In this document: positions 48,558 through 56,241 of the stretch, in pieces
How positions within the stretch are numbered: position 1 is the first letter of the stretch
How the letters are laid out: every line of letters starts with the position of its first letter
From: a virus
IMG/VR virus record: IMGVR_UViG_3300035670_000106
Span: 26,096 to 90,095 of that record
Direction: 5' to 3' (one strand)
DNA: 64,000 nt
Position numbers and translations under genes: made by a program
Notes under the pieces: model-generated
What the model saw: the letters and a program-made list of their open reading frames with translations, nothing else
Told to the model about the DNA's origin: nothing
Databases searched by the model: none

Positions 48558-48586
48558 ATTATACGCTAATCGAATAAAGAAATCAA
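48558..48586 (-). promoter_or_regulatory. Promoter for the ligase C-terminal subunit
   Basis: TTGATT (48586-48581), 17 bp, TATAAT (48563-48558) on the minus strand in the 75-bp gap between the two ligase genes, with an upstream AATTGAACTTGATT context shared by sister promoters. Confidence 0.88.
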
Positions 48587-48606
48587 GTTCAATTTTTTGA
48601 TGCCCA

Positions 48607-49563
48607 TCACTCTACTTTATGGGTTATACAAGGAATAATTTCGCCTGCACGGATAACATGTACTGTATCCCCGATCTCAATTCCTAACTGTTCAATAAAC
48701 CCAACATTATTAAGTGTTGCTCGTGTAACTGTTGCATCGTTAAGAACTACAGGATCTAGAATAGCTACTGGAGTAACTTTTCCGGATTTACCCACCTGCC
48801 ATACAACATCAAGAATTTTAGTTTCAGCACCCTCTGATCGCTCTTTAAGAGCGTAAGCACCTCGTGGATGTTTAGAAGTATACCCCAGCTCCTCAAATCT
48901 TTTATTAGAGTTGACTCTAAAAACTACTCCATCAGTTGGGTAAATTTTATCTAGCTCTGGGTTATTAACGATAATATTGAAACCTATGCGCTTTAGTAGT
49001 AGCATATCCTCTACATACGTTGCATTAGTGTGTGGCTGCAGACCATACGCAAAGAATTCAATAGCACGCGTTTTAAACTCATCTACACTCTTTAGATTGA
49101 GTGCGCCCGCAGCATAGTTGCGAGCGTTGGGGATATGTTTTGGAGCAGCCACTTCTCCAGTAATCTGCACTACCCCGTCATGATTAAGCTCTTTTGGCAC
49201 TAGATTAGTAGCTAAGAACTTATCAGTAATATCAGTACCCTCAACACCATTACCGCGAGTAAGAACTCTAGTTAGCTTACCCCCTACATACAGCAAAGAA
49301 ATAGCAGCACCGTCTAGCTTATGAGAATGTGAAATATCTTTCTCATTCTCTAATGGGTTTTTCATATCTTCACCCTCATAAAACTTCTGAAGGCTATACA
49401 TCTGAAAACAGTGCTTAAATACATTACTATGCTGTTTACTTCCAACTTTTTTGTATCCGATTGAATCCGCAAGGCTGTCAAAAACCTCGTCCGAAATGAT
49501 AGGTGTTCCCTTGTAGTATGCTTCGGAGCACTTATCAAGGTATCTTTCAATCGTAGAGTCCAT
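48607..49563 (-). CDS. NAD-dependent DNA ligase, N-terminal (adenylation) subunit
   Basis: 318 residues from the ATG at 49563; an in-frame ATG at 49602 would overlap the previous gene more deeply. It has the Ia-like segment YYKGTPIISDEVFD, the adenylation motif HKLDG with nucleophile K82, GVEGTDIT, DGVVFRVN and WQVGKSGKVTPVA leading to an OB fold. It stops exactly where the zinc-finger half begins in bacterial ligases. Confidence 0.92.
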   Translation of the reverse strand: MDSTIERYLDKCSEAYYKGTPIISDEVFDSLADSIGYKKVGSKQHSNVFKHCFQMYSLQKFYEGEDMKNPLENEKDISHSHKLDGAAISLLYVGGKLTRVLTRGNGVEGTDITDKFLATNLVPKELNHDGVVQITGEVAAPKHIPNARNYAAGALNLKSVDEFKTRAIEFFAYGLQPHTNATYVEDMLLLKRIGFNIIVNNPELDKIYPTDGVVFRVNSNKRFEELGYTSKHPRGAYALKERSEGAETKILDVVWQVGKSGKVTPVAILDPVVLNDATVTRATLNNVGFIEQLGIEIGDTVHVIRAGEIIPCITHKVE

Positions 49564-49765
49564 TAGTAACTGTATCCTCAAAGGTTGCGAAAAGTTTTTC
49601 AAACTTAAAGTTTAGTAGAGTCTTATATCCAATAAGGATATTGAGGCAGTCATCAGTACTAGCTCGATTATCTCCTATGGCTTCAATCAGTGTATCAATA
49701 CCATCTACCATATTCCAGGCACCGAAAATATCCTGCTCTAAATCAAACCTATTTTTGGGGGTCAT
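49547..49765 (-). CDS. Hypothetical protein (72 aa)
   Basis: Start set at 49765 (MTPKNRFD) because GGAG lies 6-7 nt upstream; the ATG at 49777 lies at the expected transcription start. Acidic helical protein, no known family. First gene after the promoter at 49786 and overlapping the ligase start by 17 bp. Confidence 0.7.
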   Translation of the reverse strand: MTPKNRFDLEQDIFGAWNMVDGIDTLIEAIGDNRASTDDCLNILIGYKTLLNFKFEKLFATFEDTVTNGLYD

Positions 49766-49785
49766 CTCATTCTCCATTTTAAATA

Positions 49786-49814
49786 TTATACACTATACAG
49801 TAAAAGATTTCAAG
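49786..49814 (-). promoter_or_regulatory. Promoter upstream of the ligase operon
   Basis: TTGAAA (49814-49809), 17 bp, TATAAT (49791-49786) on the minus strand. It is embedded in the last codons of the PC4-like gene (stop at 49793), showing how tightly promoters are packed here. Confidence 0.87.
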
Positions 49815-50092
49815 TTTGAAATTTTATCACTAAAATGTTTTTCTATACCATCAATACCTTCTGACTTTGCTACTAATTCTAGTAGCCCATCAAGAAGAGC
49901 ATATACATTACTAATCGTGGCTTCCATGGAGGCTCCTTCCTTAGTAGGGATGTAACCATCATCAAATGATAGGAAGTACTTTCTCAGATGAAGATACTGC
50001 TTACCTCTAAACTCATTAAGAACTAGACGTAACTGCATCTCCTTATCTGGATTTTCATGTATAATTTTTTCGTAAAGCACTTCACTATCCAC
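49793..50092 (-). CDS. PC4-like single-stranded DNA-binding protein
   Basis: 99 residues containing FRGKQYLHLRKYFLSFDDGYIPTKEGASM, the hallmark strand pattern of the PC4/YdbC family (GKxYLxIRK ... PTKKGISL). PC4 folds bind single-stranded DNA and act in transcription or replication; phage T5-related genomes carry such proteins. The C-terminal helical half is specific to this protein. Confidence 0.8.
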   Translation of the reverse strand: MDSEVLYEKIIHENPDKEMQLRLVLNEFRGKQYLHLRKYFLSFDDGYIPTKEGASMEATISNVYALLDGLLELVAKSEGIDGIEKHFSDKISNLKSFTV

Positions 50093-50111
50093 GCACGAAA
50101 CTCCTTATACC

Positions 50112-50966
50112 TTAAAATTTCTGACCTTGGGCGCTGGCATACATTTCTATCTCCCAAAGTTTTCTGAACTGAATCCATCCGCGTAGATTTCCACTAGACT
50201 GAAATGGGGTAATAGCTGGACTAGCTTGGTGTTCCAATGGAGAAGCATGTAGTGGTACACTTCCTGCTAGTCTTTGAAATAGGGCCAAATCATCATCTAT
50301 ATTAGGAGCTGTCCCATCATGCTTTAGATAACTCACTCTACAACATCTAGCTGCAGATATTTTCTTTAACATATTTCGATTAGCTTCAAGTTTAAAGAAG
50401 CTATCTTCTTTTTCATCTTCGGAAATGTAAGGAAGATGCCATTCTCCTATTTCTAGTCTAGTGGGTTTACTAGTGTTAATAGCTTGTCGCATCTTAACCG
50501 CAAGTTCGTGAATTTCCGGCTGTGCATCCGGATGTGCACGGAGTTCAAACCAATTATCCCATTCTGTAGAAGTAACGATTCCGTGGGCCCATAGATAGGG
50601 TTCAATCAGTCTATTAACTATCTGCTTATGCGCTCCTAGAGCACTCAAACTAGAAGCTTGATCAGAAGCTAGTTTAGCTGATCTAAGCCATATAGCTTTA
50701 GCTGCATCAATTTCTTCCGAAGTCATTTCCTCATTGGCCTGCATACCAGGTTGGTTTTTGCCCCAATGAACAGGCATAGCTGGATCTGTGCGAACTTGTT
50801 GAATTAGTTTCGCTGTAGGTATCGCACGAGAGCTAGAAAAGTTCCTACTAAATACTCTATGCGTATTAAACTCTGGAAGAATAAACCTCTGGAATTTTAG
50901 CTGTAGTGTTGTAATGCGTTTGCCAGTATCACTAATTGAATCTGCAATTACTTTAGCTTCAATCAT
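50112..50966 (-). CDS. thyX: FAD-dependent thymidylate synthase
   Basis: 284 residues. The ThyX signature is present in variant form: THRVFSRNFSSSRA replaces the canonical RHRxxSxNExSxRY. A C-terminal AARCCRVSYLKHDG and HASPLEHQASP match the phage branch of the family. It makes dTMP from dUMP without using ThyA and completes the deaminase-dUTPase-RNR pathway encoded upstream. A terminator precedes it on the transcript side. Confidence 0.87.
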   Translation of the reverse strand: MIEAKVIADSISDTGKRITTLQLKFQRFILPEFNTHRVFSRNFSSSRAIPTAKLIQQVRTDPAMPVHWGKNQPGMQANEEMTSEEIDAAKAIWLRSAKLASDQASSLSALGAHKQIVNRLIEPYLWAHGIVTSTEWDNWFELRAHPDAQPEIHELAVKMRQAINTSKPTRLEIGEWHLPYISEDEKEDSFFKLEANRNMLKKISAARCCRVSYLKHDGTAPNIDDDLALFQRLAGSVPLHASPLEHQASPAITPFQSSGNLRGWIQFRKLWEIEMYASAQGQKF

Positions 50967-50982
50967 TGAATATCCTTATAAA

Positions 50983-51006
50983 TTAAAAAAGCCCCAAGAG
51001 GGGCTT
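50983..51006 (-). terminator. Terminator between 51010-51330 gene and thyX
   Basis: 7-bp GC-rich stem (AAGCCCC / GGGGCTT) with AAGA-type tetraloop and a T run on the minus strand, starting 3 nt after the stop of the 106-aa gene and 17 nt before the thyX ATG. Confidence 0.88.
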
Positions 51007-51009
51007 CTT

Positions 51010-51330
51010 TTAGTCAAAGTAGACTTGATCTACATAGTCAAAGAAGTCTTCCTCACTAAGGATCTTAGCTGTAGTATCACAAGGAGGGGTAGTACAAGAA
51101 TCTTCGGGACTCCACTCATACATAAACCAGTAGGTATCTTCTAGGAGATCATCATCATCTAGGATGAAATCCAGTAGCATATCATTTGTATACCCAAGAC
51201 TAGCTGCGTAAATATTATCTACAAACATTTCATAAATGTCATCAGGCAATTTAGCCTGCCATTTCCTGCGAGTCTCTGCTTCTGTCTTCAGATTCTTAAT
51301 AAGGTCAAAGTACTCTTCTTTATTAATCAT
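51010..51330 (-). CDS. Hypothetical acidic protein (106 aa)
   Basis: Strongly acidic with many Asp, Glu and Trp/Tyr residues (LDDDDLLEDTYWFMYEW). No family recognised. Overlaps the HTH gene by 4 bp and ends at a terminator. The acidity would suit a DNA-mimic or inhibitor, but that is speculation. Confidence 0.72.
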   Translation of the reverse strand: MINKEEYFDLIKNLKTEAETRRKWQAKLPDDIYEMFVDNIYAASLGYTNDMLLDFILDDDDLLEDTYWFMYEWSPEDSCTTPPCDTTAKILSEEDFFDYVDQVYFD

Positions 51331-51935
51331 ATTTTAATTCCTGCATCTCTAAGTTTTTGAAGGCTTGCTAATTCAAAAGCCGGTTGGTAAGCGTACTGCA
51401 TCCAGTCTCCGTGTAAGTAGATTCCATACACTTTAGACTTAAAAGGTCCTGGCTTGTCTACCAGAATCCTAATTGTAGCTAGTGTATCGTACTTTACTGA
51501 ATATACTTTTTCGCCAATTTTAAACTCTGACTGAACTGCATCATCAGGAATAAGGCTTGGGCAAAAATAATTGGGAGAAGGTTTACGAATAGGTACAGCA
51601 TAATTATTCAAGATAGTATGAATAAAGGAAGTACCTCTATAAATGGACTCACTGATCTTTGTAAGACTTTCACCTGCCAAATATTCAGTAATTATATAAT
51701 CAATTTCTTCACTCGTGGCAGGTTTGCCTAGCTTATCTGCCCTACGTCTAGCATCATCCTCTTTCTTCTTTAGATGTTGCTCAATAAGTTTATCTAGCCT
51801 AGACGTATTGTATGCAATATTAAGCATTTTACAGGCTACTTTCTTAGTAGCCGATTTGTCTTTCAAATACTCAATTACCTTTTCAATATCTGAAGGAGAT
51901 GTGCGCTCCTCTAGTGCATCTCTACGTTTAGGCAT
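51327..51935 (-). CDS. HTH-containing putative regulator (202 aa)
   Basis: Two helix-turn-helix-like units: SATKKVACKMLNIAYNTSRLDKLI (about 29-52) and ESLTKISESIYRGTSFIHTIL (about 88-108), then a small beta domain with KVYSVKYDTLATIRI and WMQYAYQPAFEL. Probably binds DNA. A similar architecture is known to me from uncharacterised phage proteins. It lies in a run of likely regulators (51944-52300). Confidence 0.75.
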   Translation of the reverse strand: MPKRRDALEERTSPSDIEKVIEYLKDKSATKKVACKMLNIAYNTSRLDKLIEQHLKKKEDDARRRADKLGKPATSEEIDYIITEYLAGESLTKISESIYRGTSFIHTILNNYAVPIRKPSPNYFCPSLIPDDAVQSEFKIGEKVYSVKYDTLATIRILVDKPGPFKSKVYGIYLHGDWMQYAYQPAFELASLQKLRDAGIKI

Positions 51936-51943
51936 AAATATCC

Positions 51944-52300
51944 TTATTTAATGGAGTTAATAACCTGTACAAAGTAAGCTGCTGCTTTGCCGGTAATCTT
52001 ATCCAAGATTTCCTCGTCTACCTCTCCGCCGCGAGAGGTAATTGCCTCTTTAAGAGCAGCAATTTGAGACTCTTTACTAACCCGTTTAGTACCGCCCTCG
52101 CCAGAGGTCTTGGTAGTAGTGGTAGCTGCTTCTTTCTTAACATATACGCCAGCCTGAACAAGCACCATACGAATGCCGTTGGGAGAAAGCTCCATTTCTT
52201 CAGCAATGTCTTTGATGATTTCAGTAGAGGTCTCCGGAGTAGGAGAAGCCTTAGTGTACATATTGATAACGGTTTCTTTTTGTTGGTCAGTCCAAGCCAT
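51944..52300 (-). CDS. Small HTH putative regulator (118 aa)
   Basis: N-terminal winged/HTH-like unit (WTDQQKETVINMY ... MELSPNGIRMVLVQAGVYVKK), a Thr/Lys/Gly linker, and a C-terminal helical domain (AALKEAITSRGG ... ITGKAAAYFVQVI). The composition is compatible with a sequence-specific DNA binder. GC content is visibly higher than in neighbouring genes. Confidence 0.72.
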   Translation of the reverse strand: MAWTDQQKETVINMYTKASPTPETSTEIIKDIAEEMELSPNGIRMVLVQAGVYVKKEAATTTTKTSGEGGTKRVSKESQIAALKEAITSRGGEVDEEILDKITGKAAAYFVQVINSIK

Positions 52301-52310
52301 TTTATTTCCT

Positions 52311-52544
52311 TTAATGAAGATTAGTGTTAATTTTAACTAAGTTGCGTGAAGGGGTTAATTCAGCTTTAAGTAGCTTTTCGTACAGTTGAATGTATGTAGT
52401 ACAAAGTTTCCAAAGAACTTCTGGTTCAACTAGAACCGGTTGATCCTCCGGCAACTTTGCTTCCTCAAGGGAAGCTACAAGATTAGAAGCTAGCTGCATA
52501 CTAGAGCTGAATTCGTTTACTTCCCAGAGATTTAATCTTTCCAT
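52311..52544 (-). CDS. Hypothetical protein (77 aa)
   Basis: Helical acidic protein (MERLNLWEVNEFSSS), first gene after the promoter at 52561. No known motif. Ends 10 bp before the small HTH gene, so it belongs to that regulator operon. Confidence 0.7.
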   Translation of the reverse strand: MERLNLWEVNEFSSSMQLASNLVASLEEAKLPEDQPVLVEPEVLWKLCTTYIQLYEKLLKAELTPSRNLVKINTNLH

Positions 52545-52560
52545 ACACTCAATAATAAAT

Positions 52561-52589
52561 ATTATACAGGATTAGCAGATAAGTTTCAA
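52561..52589 (-). promoter_or_regulatory. Promoter for the regulator operon
   Basis: TTGAAA (52589-52584), 17 bp, TATAAT (52566-52561) on the minus strand, with AAAATTTCTAAC upstream as in other members of the promoter set. Confidence 0.88.
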
Positions 52590-52599
52590 GTTAGAAATT

Positions 52600-52869
52600 T
52601 TAAAGCTCATGTTCTTTTACTTCTAACATTTGCTCCGGCCTAAAGTACCTATAACTATGCTTAATATCTAGCTCAGCCATAAGGTTAGCAATTTGCTCTT
52701 TTTTATCTAGAAGAATCTTCTCAACTTCAATGCTAAAATAGGCCTGATCTTCCATATCTAGTTCGCTAATATCAATACCAAAGAATAGGTCTGAAGGAGC
52801 GTGGAGAGGTACAAAAACACGATCAGTAATTTTGTCTTCTTTTGAATACTTAAATGTAAGTAGTTTCAT
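52600..52869 (-). CDS. Hypothetical protein (89 aa)
   Basis: Soluble, charged, with FGIDISELDMEDQAYFSIEV. Overlaps the two-TM gene by 4 bp. Stop lies just upstream of the promoter at 52589. Function unknown. Confidence 0.7.
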   Translation of the reverse strand: MKLLTFKYSKEDKITDRVFVPLHAPSDLFFGIDISELDMEDQAYFSIEVEKILLDKKEQIANLMAELDIKHSYRYFRPEQMLEVKEHEL

Positions 52870-53132
52870 TCGGCTTCTCTGAAAGAATTAAGTAATGACT
52901 GCTTAAAAGTGCTATTGGCTTTGGTAAAAATTGTAGGAAGAATTAGTATAGGAGCAGCTACAATACTGAGTATTATAAATGCTGAATAAGTAGTATACTT
53001 CTTTTCTAACATATAGCTATCTGAACCTTCCTGCTCTAGCTGCCTCAGTACTGGGTTAAGAATAGTAATTACTGCTGTAATTGCAGTAGCTAAAGCAAAT
53101 ACTATATAGTACTGAATTACTTCATAGCCCAT
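52866..53132 (-). CDS. Small inner-membrane protein (88 aa)
   Basis: Two predicted transmembrane helices (about residues 7-26 and 48-69: FIILSIVAAPILILPTIF) separated by a charged loop. Short-helix topology with both ends probably cytoplasmic. Could be a holin-like or exclusion protein; nothing specific is visible. Overlaps both neighbours. Confidence 0.72.
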   Translation of the reverse strand: MGYEVIQYYIVFALATAITAVITILNPVLRQLEQEGSDSYMLEKKYTTYSAFIILSIVAAPILILPTIFTKANSTFKQSLLNSFREAE

Positions 53133-53443
53133 AGGTACTCCCCATTACTATGGGCACGGGTACCAAGAGCAAACATATACTTAGAGCTACCTTCTACAAT
53201 TTTAGCTGCTTTAAATTCTTTTTTCAACATTTCAAATCTAATCTTTTGCTTACTCCATACTTTAGTATTAGGGGTTTTCCTACCCCATTTAATGGATTTA
53301 AGGGCATCTGAGATTTGAGTATTGTTAGGATGTTTTTTAAGCAGTTTAAGCAATTTACGACGTTTGTTGGCCTCATAACGATTCTGAGTCTTGTACAATC
53401 CGTGTTGTGTTACATCAGACTTGCTAGACTTTTTAGAGCTCAT
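53117..53443 (-). CDS. Basic hypothetical protein (108 aa)
   Basis: Very Lys/Arg-rich N-terminal half (RYEANKRRKLLKLLKKHPN) that suggests nucleic-acid binding. The C-terminus contains YMFALGTRAHSNGEYLW. Overlaps the two-TM gene by 16 bp. Confidence 0.72.
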   Translation of the reverse strand: MSSKKSSKSDVTQHGLYKTQNRYEANKRRKLLKLLKKHPNNTQISDALKSIKWGRKTPNTKVWSKQKIRFEMLKKEFKAAKIVEGSSKYMFALGTRAHSNGEYLWAMK

Positions 53444-53446
53444 ATA

Positions 53447-53698
53447 TTATTTCCTTAGATAGATACTGTTGTTAGCTTTAATAACTTGAATCAGCCCATA
53501 TTCTGACTCAATCAGAACGAGGATGTAAATAAGATCAAATACAGTCTGCACATAAATGCCAGAGGCTGCAAAGATCTCAGTTAATTCCCCGATTCTTTCC
53601 TCAGTGAGTTCCATAGGATCTTCCGAGCCAATTAAGTCTAATAGAGCCGGAAAAGCGTTAGGGCCAATTTCTTCAGCAAGAGTTATTCCAAATTCCAT
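53447..53698 (-). CDS. Acidic hypothetical protein (83 aa)
   Basis: Acidic helical protein (MEFGITLAEEIGPNAFPALLDLIGSEDPMEL). First gene behind the promoter with the 26-bp palindromic core (53712-53737). No family recognised. Confidence 0.7.
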   Translation of the reverse strand: MEFGITLAEEIGPNAFPALLDLIGSEDPMELTEERIGELTEIFAASGIYVQTVFDLIYILVLIESEYGLIQVIKANNSIYLRK

Positions 53699-53728
53699 TT
53701 TTATCTCTCAACTCACTGTATAAATAAT

Positions 53729-53757
53729 ATTATACAGACTTTAACTTTATACTTCAA
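53729..53757 (-). promoter_or_regulatory. Promoter with palindromic core, copy 1
   Basis: TTGAAG (53757-53752), 17 bp, TATAAT (53734-53729) on the minus strand. The -10 region and start lie in a 26-bp sequence (53712-53737) that recurs exactly at 61475-61500 and 63891-63916. Its heart is a palindrome, CTGTATAA-N6-TTATACAG, a plausible operator. Confidence 0.9.
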
Positions 53758-53767
53758 GTCTGTAATT

Positions 53768-54037
53768 TTATTGGTGGGCTAGTACGTACCTACCGTAATC
53801 CGCATTACTCAACATTGTGAGAGTATCCGCCCCTGTTGAGCTGGTATATGTGATATTACCATCACTAGTTAAATTGCCTGTAATGCTACCGAGTTTTAAA
53901 CTACCTGTATAATTGTCACTATAATTGACGCTACAGTCAGGAAATAAGACTTTTAGTTGCTTTTCTACTTCTTGCCAGTTTTTATTAGGGTTGCTGGTGT
54001 AACCCTTTAGCCAATAACAAAAATTTTCATGCGTCAT
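53768..54037 (-). CDS. Small phage protein of the CYWLxG type (89 aa)
   Basis: Start at 54037, 5 nt after AAGGAG. MTHENFCYWLKGYTS matches a widespread class of short phage proteins beginning MTxExFCYWLQG that often continue into unrelated C-termini. Here the C-terminus is a small beta unit (GSLKLGSITGNLTSDGNITY). Function unknown. Follows the tRNA-Trp gene. Confidence 0.75.
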   Translation of the reverse strand: MTHENFCYWLKGYTSNPNKNWQEVEKQLKVLFPDCSVNYSDNYTGSLKLGSITGNLTSDGNITYTSSTGADTLTMLSNADYGRYVLAHQ

Positions 54038-54056
54038 GCTTTCTCCTTTAAATACG

Positions 54057-54130
54057 TGGCCCACCGCGACGGACTCGAACCGCCATCAAGGGTTTTGGAG
54101 ACCCCTATTCTGCCGTTGAACTAGCGGAGG
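54057..54130 (-). tRNA. tRNA-Trp(CCA)
   Basis: Cloverleaf with anticodon loop CTCCAAA, T-loop TTCGAGT and encoded CCA. One T-T mismatch in the acceptor stem. Last tRNA of the four-gene cluster. Confidence 0.9.
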
Positions 54131-54135
54131 GTAAA

Positions 54136-54211
54136 TGGTACACCTGGTGGGAATTGAACCCTACGTTTCTGCCTTGAAATGGCAATGTCCTAACCATTAG
54201 ACGACAGGTGC
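54136..54211 (-). tRNA. tRNA-Glu(UUC)
   Basis: Acceptor GCACCTG / CAGGTGT, anticodon loop ATTTCAA, encoded CCA. The T stem has only three good pairs (TAGGG against CCCAC), so this tRNA may be partly degenerate or use a compensating structure. Confidence 0.82.
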
Positions 54212-54217
54212 TTTAAT

Positions 54218-54294
54218 TGGTCTGAGTGGTAGGATTTGAACCTACGACCGCGTCCTTCCAAGGGACCCATGCTACCAAGCTACACCACACTCAG
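54218..54294 (-). tRNA. tRNA-Pro(UGG)
   Basis: Acceptor CTGAGTG / CACTCAG, anticodon loop CTTGGAA, T-loop TTCAAAT, encoded CCA. Reads CCA and wobbling CCN codons. Confidence 0.92.
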
Positions 54295-54301
54295 AGTATT
54301 A

Positions 54302-54376
54302 TGGTACTCTGTGAAGGATTTGAACCTTCGACCCCTTCCTTGTAAGGGAAGCGCTCTACCACTGAGCTAACAAAGT
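54302..54376 (-). tRNA. tRNA-Val(UAC)
   Basis: Acceptor ACTTTGT / ACAGAGT, anticodon loop CTTACAA, encoded CCA. Reads GUA, very frequent in this phage. A 7-bp hairpin sits 4 nt upstream of its 5' end. Confidence 0.92.
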
Positions 54377-54377
54377 A

Positions 54378-54485
54378 TTACCAGTGTCTTATAACACCGG
54401 CTATAATAAATATACAAGTAATAAGTTCTACAGTCCTGACAACCCAAAACATTTTATACTTGTAATAGTGATTTATATGTTTCAT
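54378..54485 (-). CDS. Possible 35-aa membrane microprotein
   Basis: Open frame from ATG 54485 to TAA 54378 in the gap between the vWA gene and tRNA-Val. The C-terminal half (FWVVRTVELITCIFIIAGVI) is a plausible transmembrane helix. AAGGA lies too close (2 nt) to the first ATG; an internal Met at codon 12 is possible. It overlaps the hairpin abutting tRNA-Val. Weak evidence. Confidence 0.25.
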   Translation of the reverse strand: MKHINHYYKYKMFWVVRTVELITCIFIIAGVIRHW

Positions 54486-54536
54486 TCCTTAACCTACTAA
54501 TAGTAATAAATTAAGGAATGAGGGCATGTGCCCTCA
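54484..54536 (-). terminator. Hairpin pair after the vWA gene
   Basis: Two stems follow the stop at 54541: TGAGGGC / GCCCTCA (54519-54536, 4-nt loop) and ATTCCTTAA / TTAAGGAAT (54484-54519, 18-nt loop). Neither has a T run on the minus strand, whereas the first has one on the plus strand. It may end or process the vWA transcript before the tRNAs. Confidence 0.5.
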
Positions 54537-54540
54537 CTTT

Positions 54541-55941
54541 TTAGTAATTATACCTAGGAGTCAGTAAAGTCTCTAGCATAATGTTTCTAGGAGAAAATCG
54601 ATCTACTGGAGTACCAAGAATACTTGTCATAATACTTGGTGAGAAGCCAGAAACCAGAGCTACTCCCTGCTCATTTGCAGAGACTGGTACGTTGCCGTAA
54701 GCCTTCAGATTCCAGAACACAATTTGTGGTACTTTATATCCAGCAGTTTCAAAATTCCTACGAATACTTTCTACTGCGGAGTCTCCATATGTTATACACT
54801 CATCAAACTGCATGTCTGAAAAGATCATCAAAACTTCTGGCATTTCTTCTTGAGGTACTTTACCTTGAACTGCAGTATTTAGTACTAGGTTCAAGGCTTT
54901 TACCAGGTTAGTATTAAAACCCCAGGAAGACCCCCTTAGCTGGCTAACCTTCTCATAAATATTACCCCGAAGAATATCAATGGAAGGCTCTTCAGAAAAA
55001 GTAAGGAACATATCCTTAAACTTCCCGGTATTTTTATCAGCGCAATACAGTCCTAAAGAAATAGCTACTTGCATAGCTGTAAGGTTTTTACCTACAGGTG
55101 TCATCATAGAGCCACTAACATCAACCATTGGAAGGATTTTAGCATTTCCAATGTAATTAGGCAGTGCTTCCCACTGAGACTTTATAAAACTAATCTCGGA
55201 GGCACTAGGTTCGATATAGTAACTAAAAAGACTGCGAAGTACCTCGTATGGATAGATAGCACCGGCATTAACCTTGGTTTTCCCCTTAGCCAGTGAATCT
55301 ACATACTTTGTATATAGCTCCGGAGTATGTTTAATAAAAGCAGCACGATAACGAGCAGCAGCAACAGAAGGTACTTTGCTAAACTCTATAGTATCCCAGC
55401 TATGGGCACACATCTGTGTTTCTACAACCTTAGTTAGATTGACTAAGGTTTTGCGATAGACCTTAGGGGACATACCAAGCAGTCCACGAAGCTTGGCCGC
55501 TTCTACCCCCTTACGAGGCATCCATTTAGCACAAAGGCCGTTACCCTCTGCTAGAGCCTGTTTAATTAGGAATGCGGCAAATCTCTTAGCTTCTGCACTT
55601 TTAACAGCAAGCAAGTCATCCCAACGACCCAACTCTGGGATAGCCTTCATTAAGCGTAAAGCATCGTCTAAATTGGCAAATTCAAGCCAATTTAGCATAT
55701 CCCTAAAAAGCTGACGTTCCCCGGCACCTTTTCTAGCGTCTCGTGCCCACAGCATAATACGGTTAGCCAAGTCACGATCTGAAGCATACGCTGCTGCAAA
55801 ATCTGGGACAATATTCTGCCCGCGAGAAGCCCCTACCTTAAAAAAGAGGTCTACGCAAGGATCTGAAGTGCTCTTAAGCGCCCTCATTCCATTCTCGGTA
55901 TAGGTGGTTTGATTGTTTACTGCATTTGCAAAAGTATTCAT
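54541..55941 (-). CDS. TROVE/vWA protein (DUF2828-like, Ro60-related)
   Basis: 466 residues from ATG 55941 (MNTFANAV), 6-7 nt after AAGGA; upstream in-frame codons lie in the promoter. The N-terminal helical-repeat half contains RDARKGAGERQLFRD (from 67), the signature of DUF2828/TROVE-like proteins. The C-terminal von Willebrand A domain has an intact MIDAS DVSGS (274-278), a Thr and FSDMQFD. Ro60-type proteins bind structured small RNAs. Here the gene is next to tRNAs and structured RNAs, but binding partners are inferred only. Confidence 0.82.
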   Translation of the reverse strand: MNTFANAVNNQTTYTENGMRALKSTSDPCVDLFFKVGASRGQNIVPDFAAAYASDRDLANRIMLWARDARKGAGERQLFRDMLNWLEFANLDDALRLMKAIPELGRWDDLLAVKSAEAKRFAAFLIKQALAEGNGLCAKWMPRKGVEAAKLRGLLGMSPKVYRKTLVNLTKVVETQMCAHSWDTIEFSKVPSVAAARYRAAFIKHTPELYTKYVDSLAKGKTKVNAGAIYPYEVLRSLFSYYIEPSASEISFIKSQWEALPNYIGNAKILPMVDVSGSMMTPVGKNLTAMQVAISLGLYCADKNTGKFKDMFLTFSEEPSIDILRGNIYEKVSQLRGSSWGFNTNLVKALNLVLNTAVQGKVPQEEMPEVLMIFSDMQFDECITYGDSAVESIRRNFETAGYKVPQIVFWNLKAYGNVPVSANEQGVALVSGFSPSIMTSILGTPVDRFSPRNIMLETLLTPRYNY

Positions 55942-55985
55942 TAAATTTTCCTTAACAGATTGAAGAGTATTCACTTTTTCAAGAG

Positions 55986-56013
55986 TGTATAATAATAATA
56001 TTGCTGAATTCAA
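55986..56013 (-). promoter_or_regulatory. Weaker promoter of the vWA gene
   Basis: TTGAAT (56013-56008) with TATACA (55991-55986) at 16-bp spacing on the minus strand. It diverges from the standard set (17 bp, TATAAT), so expression timing or strength may differ. Confidence 0.55.
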
Positions 56014-56055
56014 TCTTATATTCAGAATGGGTTATTTTCGCCAGTGAAATTAATT

Positions 56056-56241
56056 TTATTTGCTGTAACCATTCTTATTAATTTGTTCTTTGAAGTAATT
56101 GTACACGTACTGTACAGGTAGATCTGCTGGTCTAAGATGCCCGAATAAAGGGTTTTTACTATACCACCAAGCCTGCACCAATTTAGGGTCATGAAGTATA
56201 GTACTGAGATACTTATCTACTAAGATCTTATAGACTTCCAT
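56056..56241 (-). CDS. Hypothetical protein (61 aa)
   Basis: Start set at 56241 (MEVYKILVDKY), overlapping the preceding stop. Contains AWWYSKNPLFGHLRPADL, resembling a C-terminal antitoxin/MbcA-like segment (RPADL), though too short to assign. Coupled to the gene at 56228-56695. Confidence 0.62.
   Translation of the reverse strand: MEVYKILVDKYLSTILHDPKLVQAWWYSKNPLFGHLRPADLPVQYVYNYFKEQINKNGYSK

Noticed and set aside
54519-54536. Normal terminator of the vWA gene
   Set aside because: The T run lies on the plus-strand side; on the transcribed minus strand the stem is followed by TTCC, so standard termination is doubtful and it is listed only as a hairpin.
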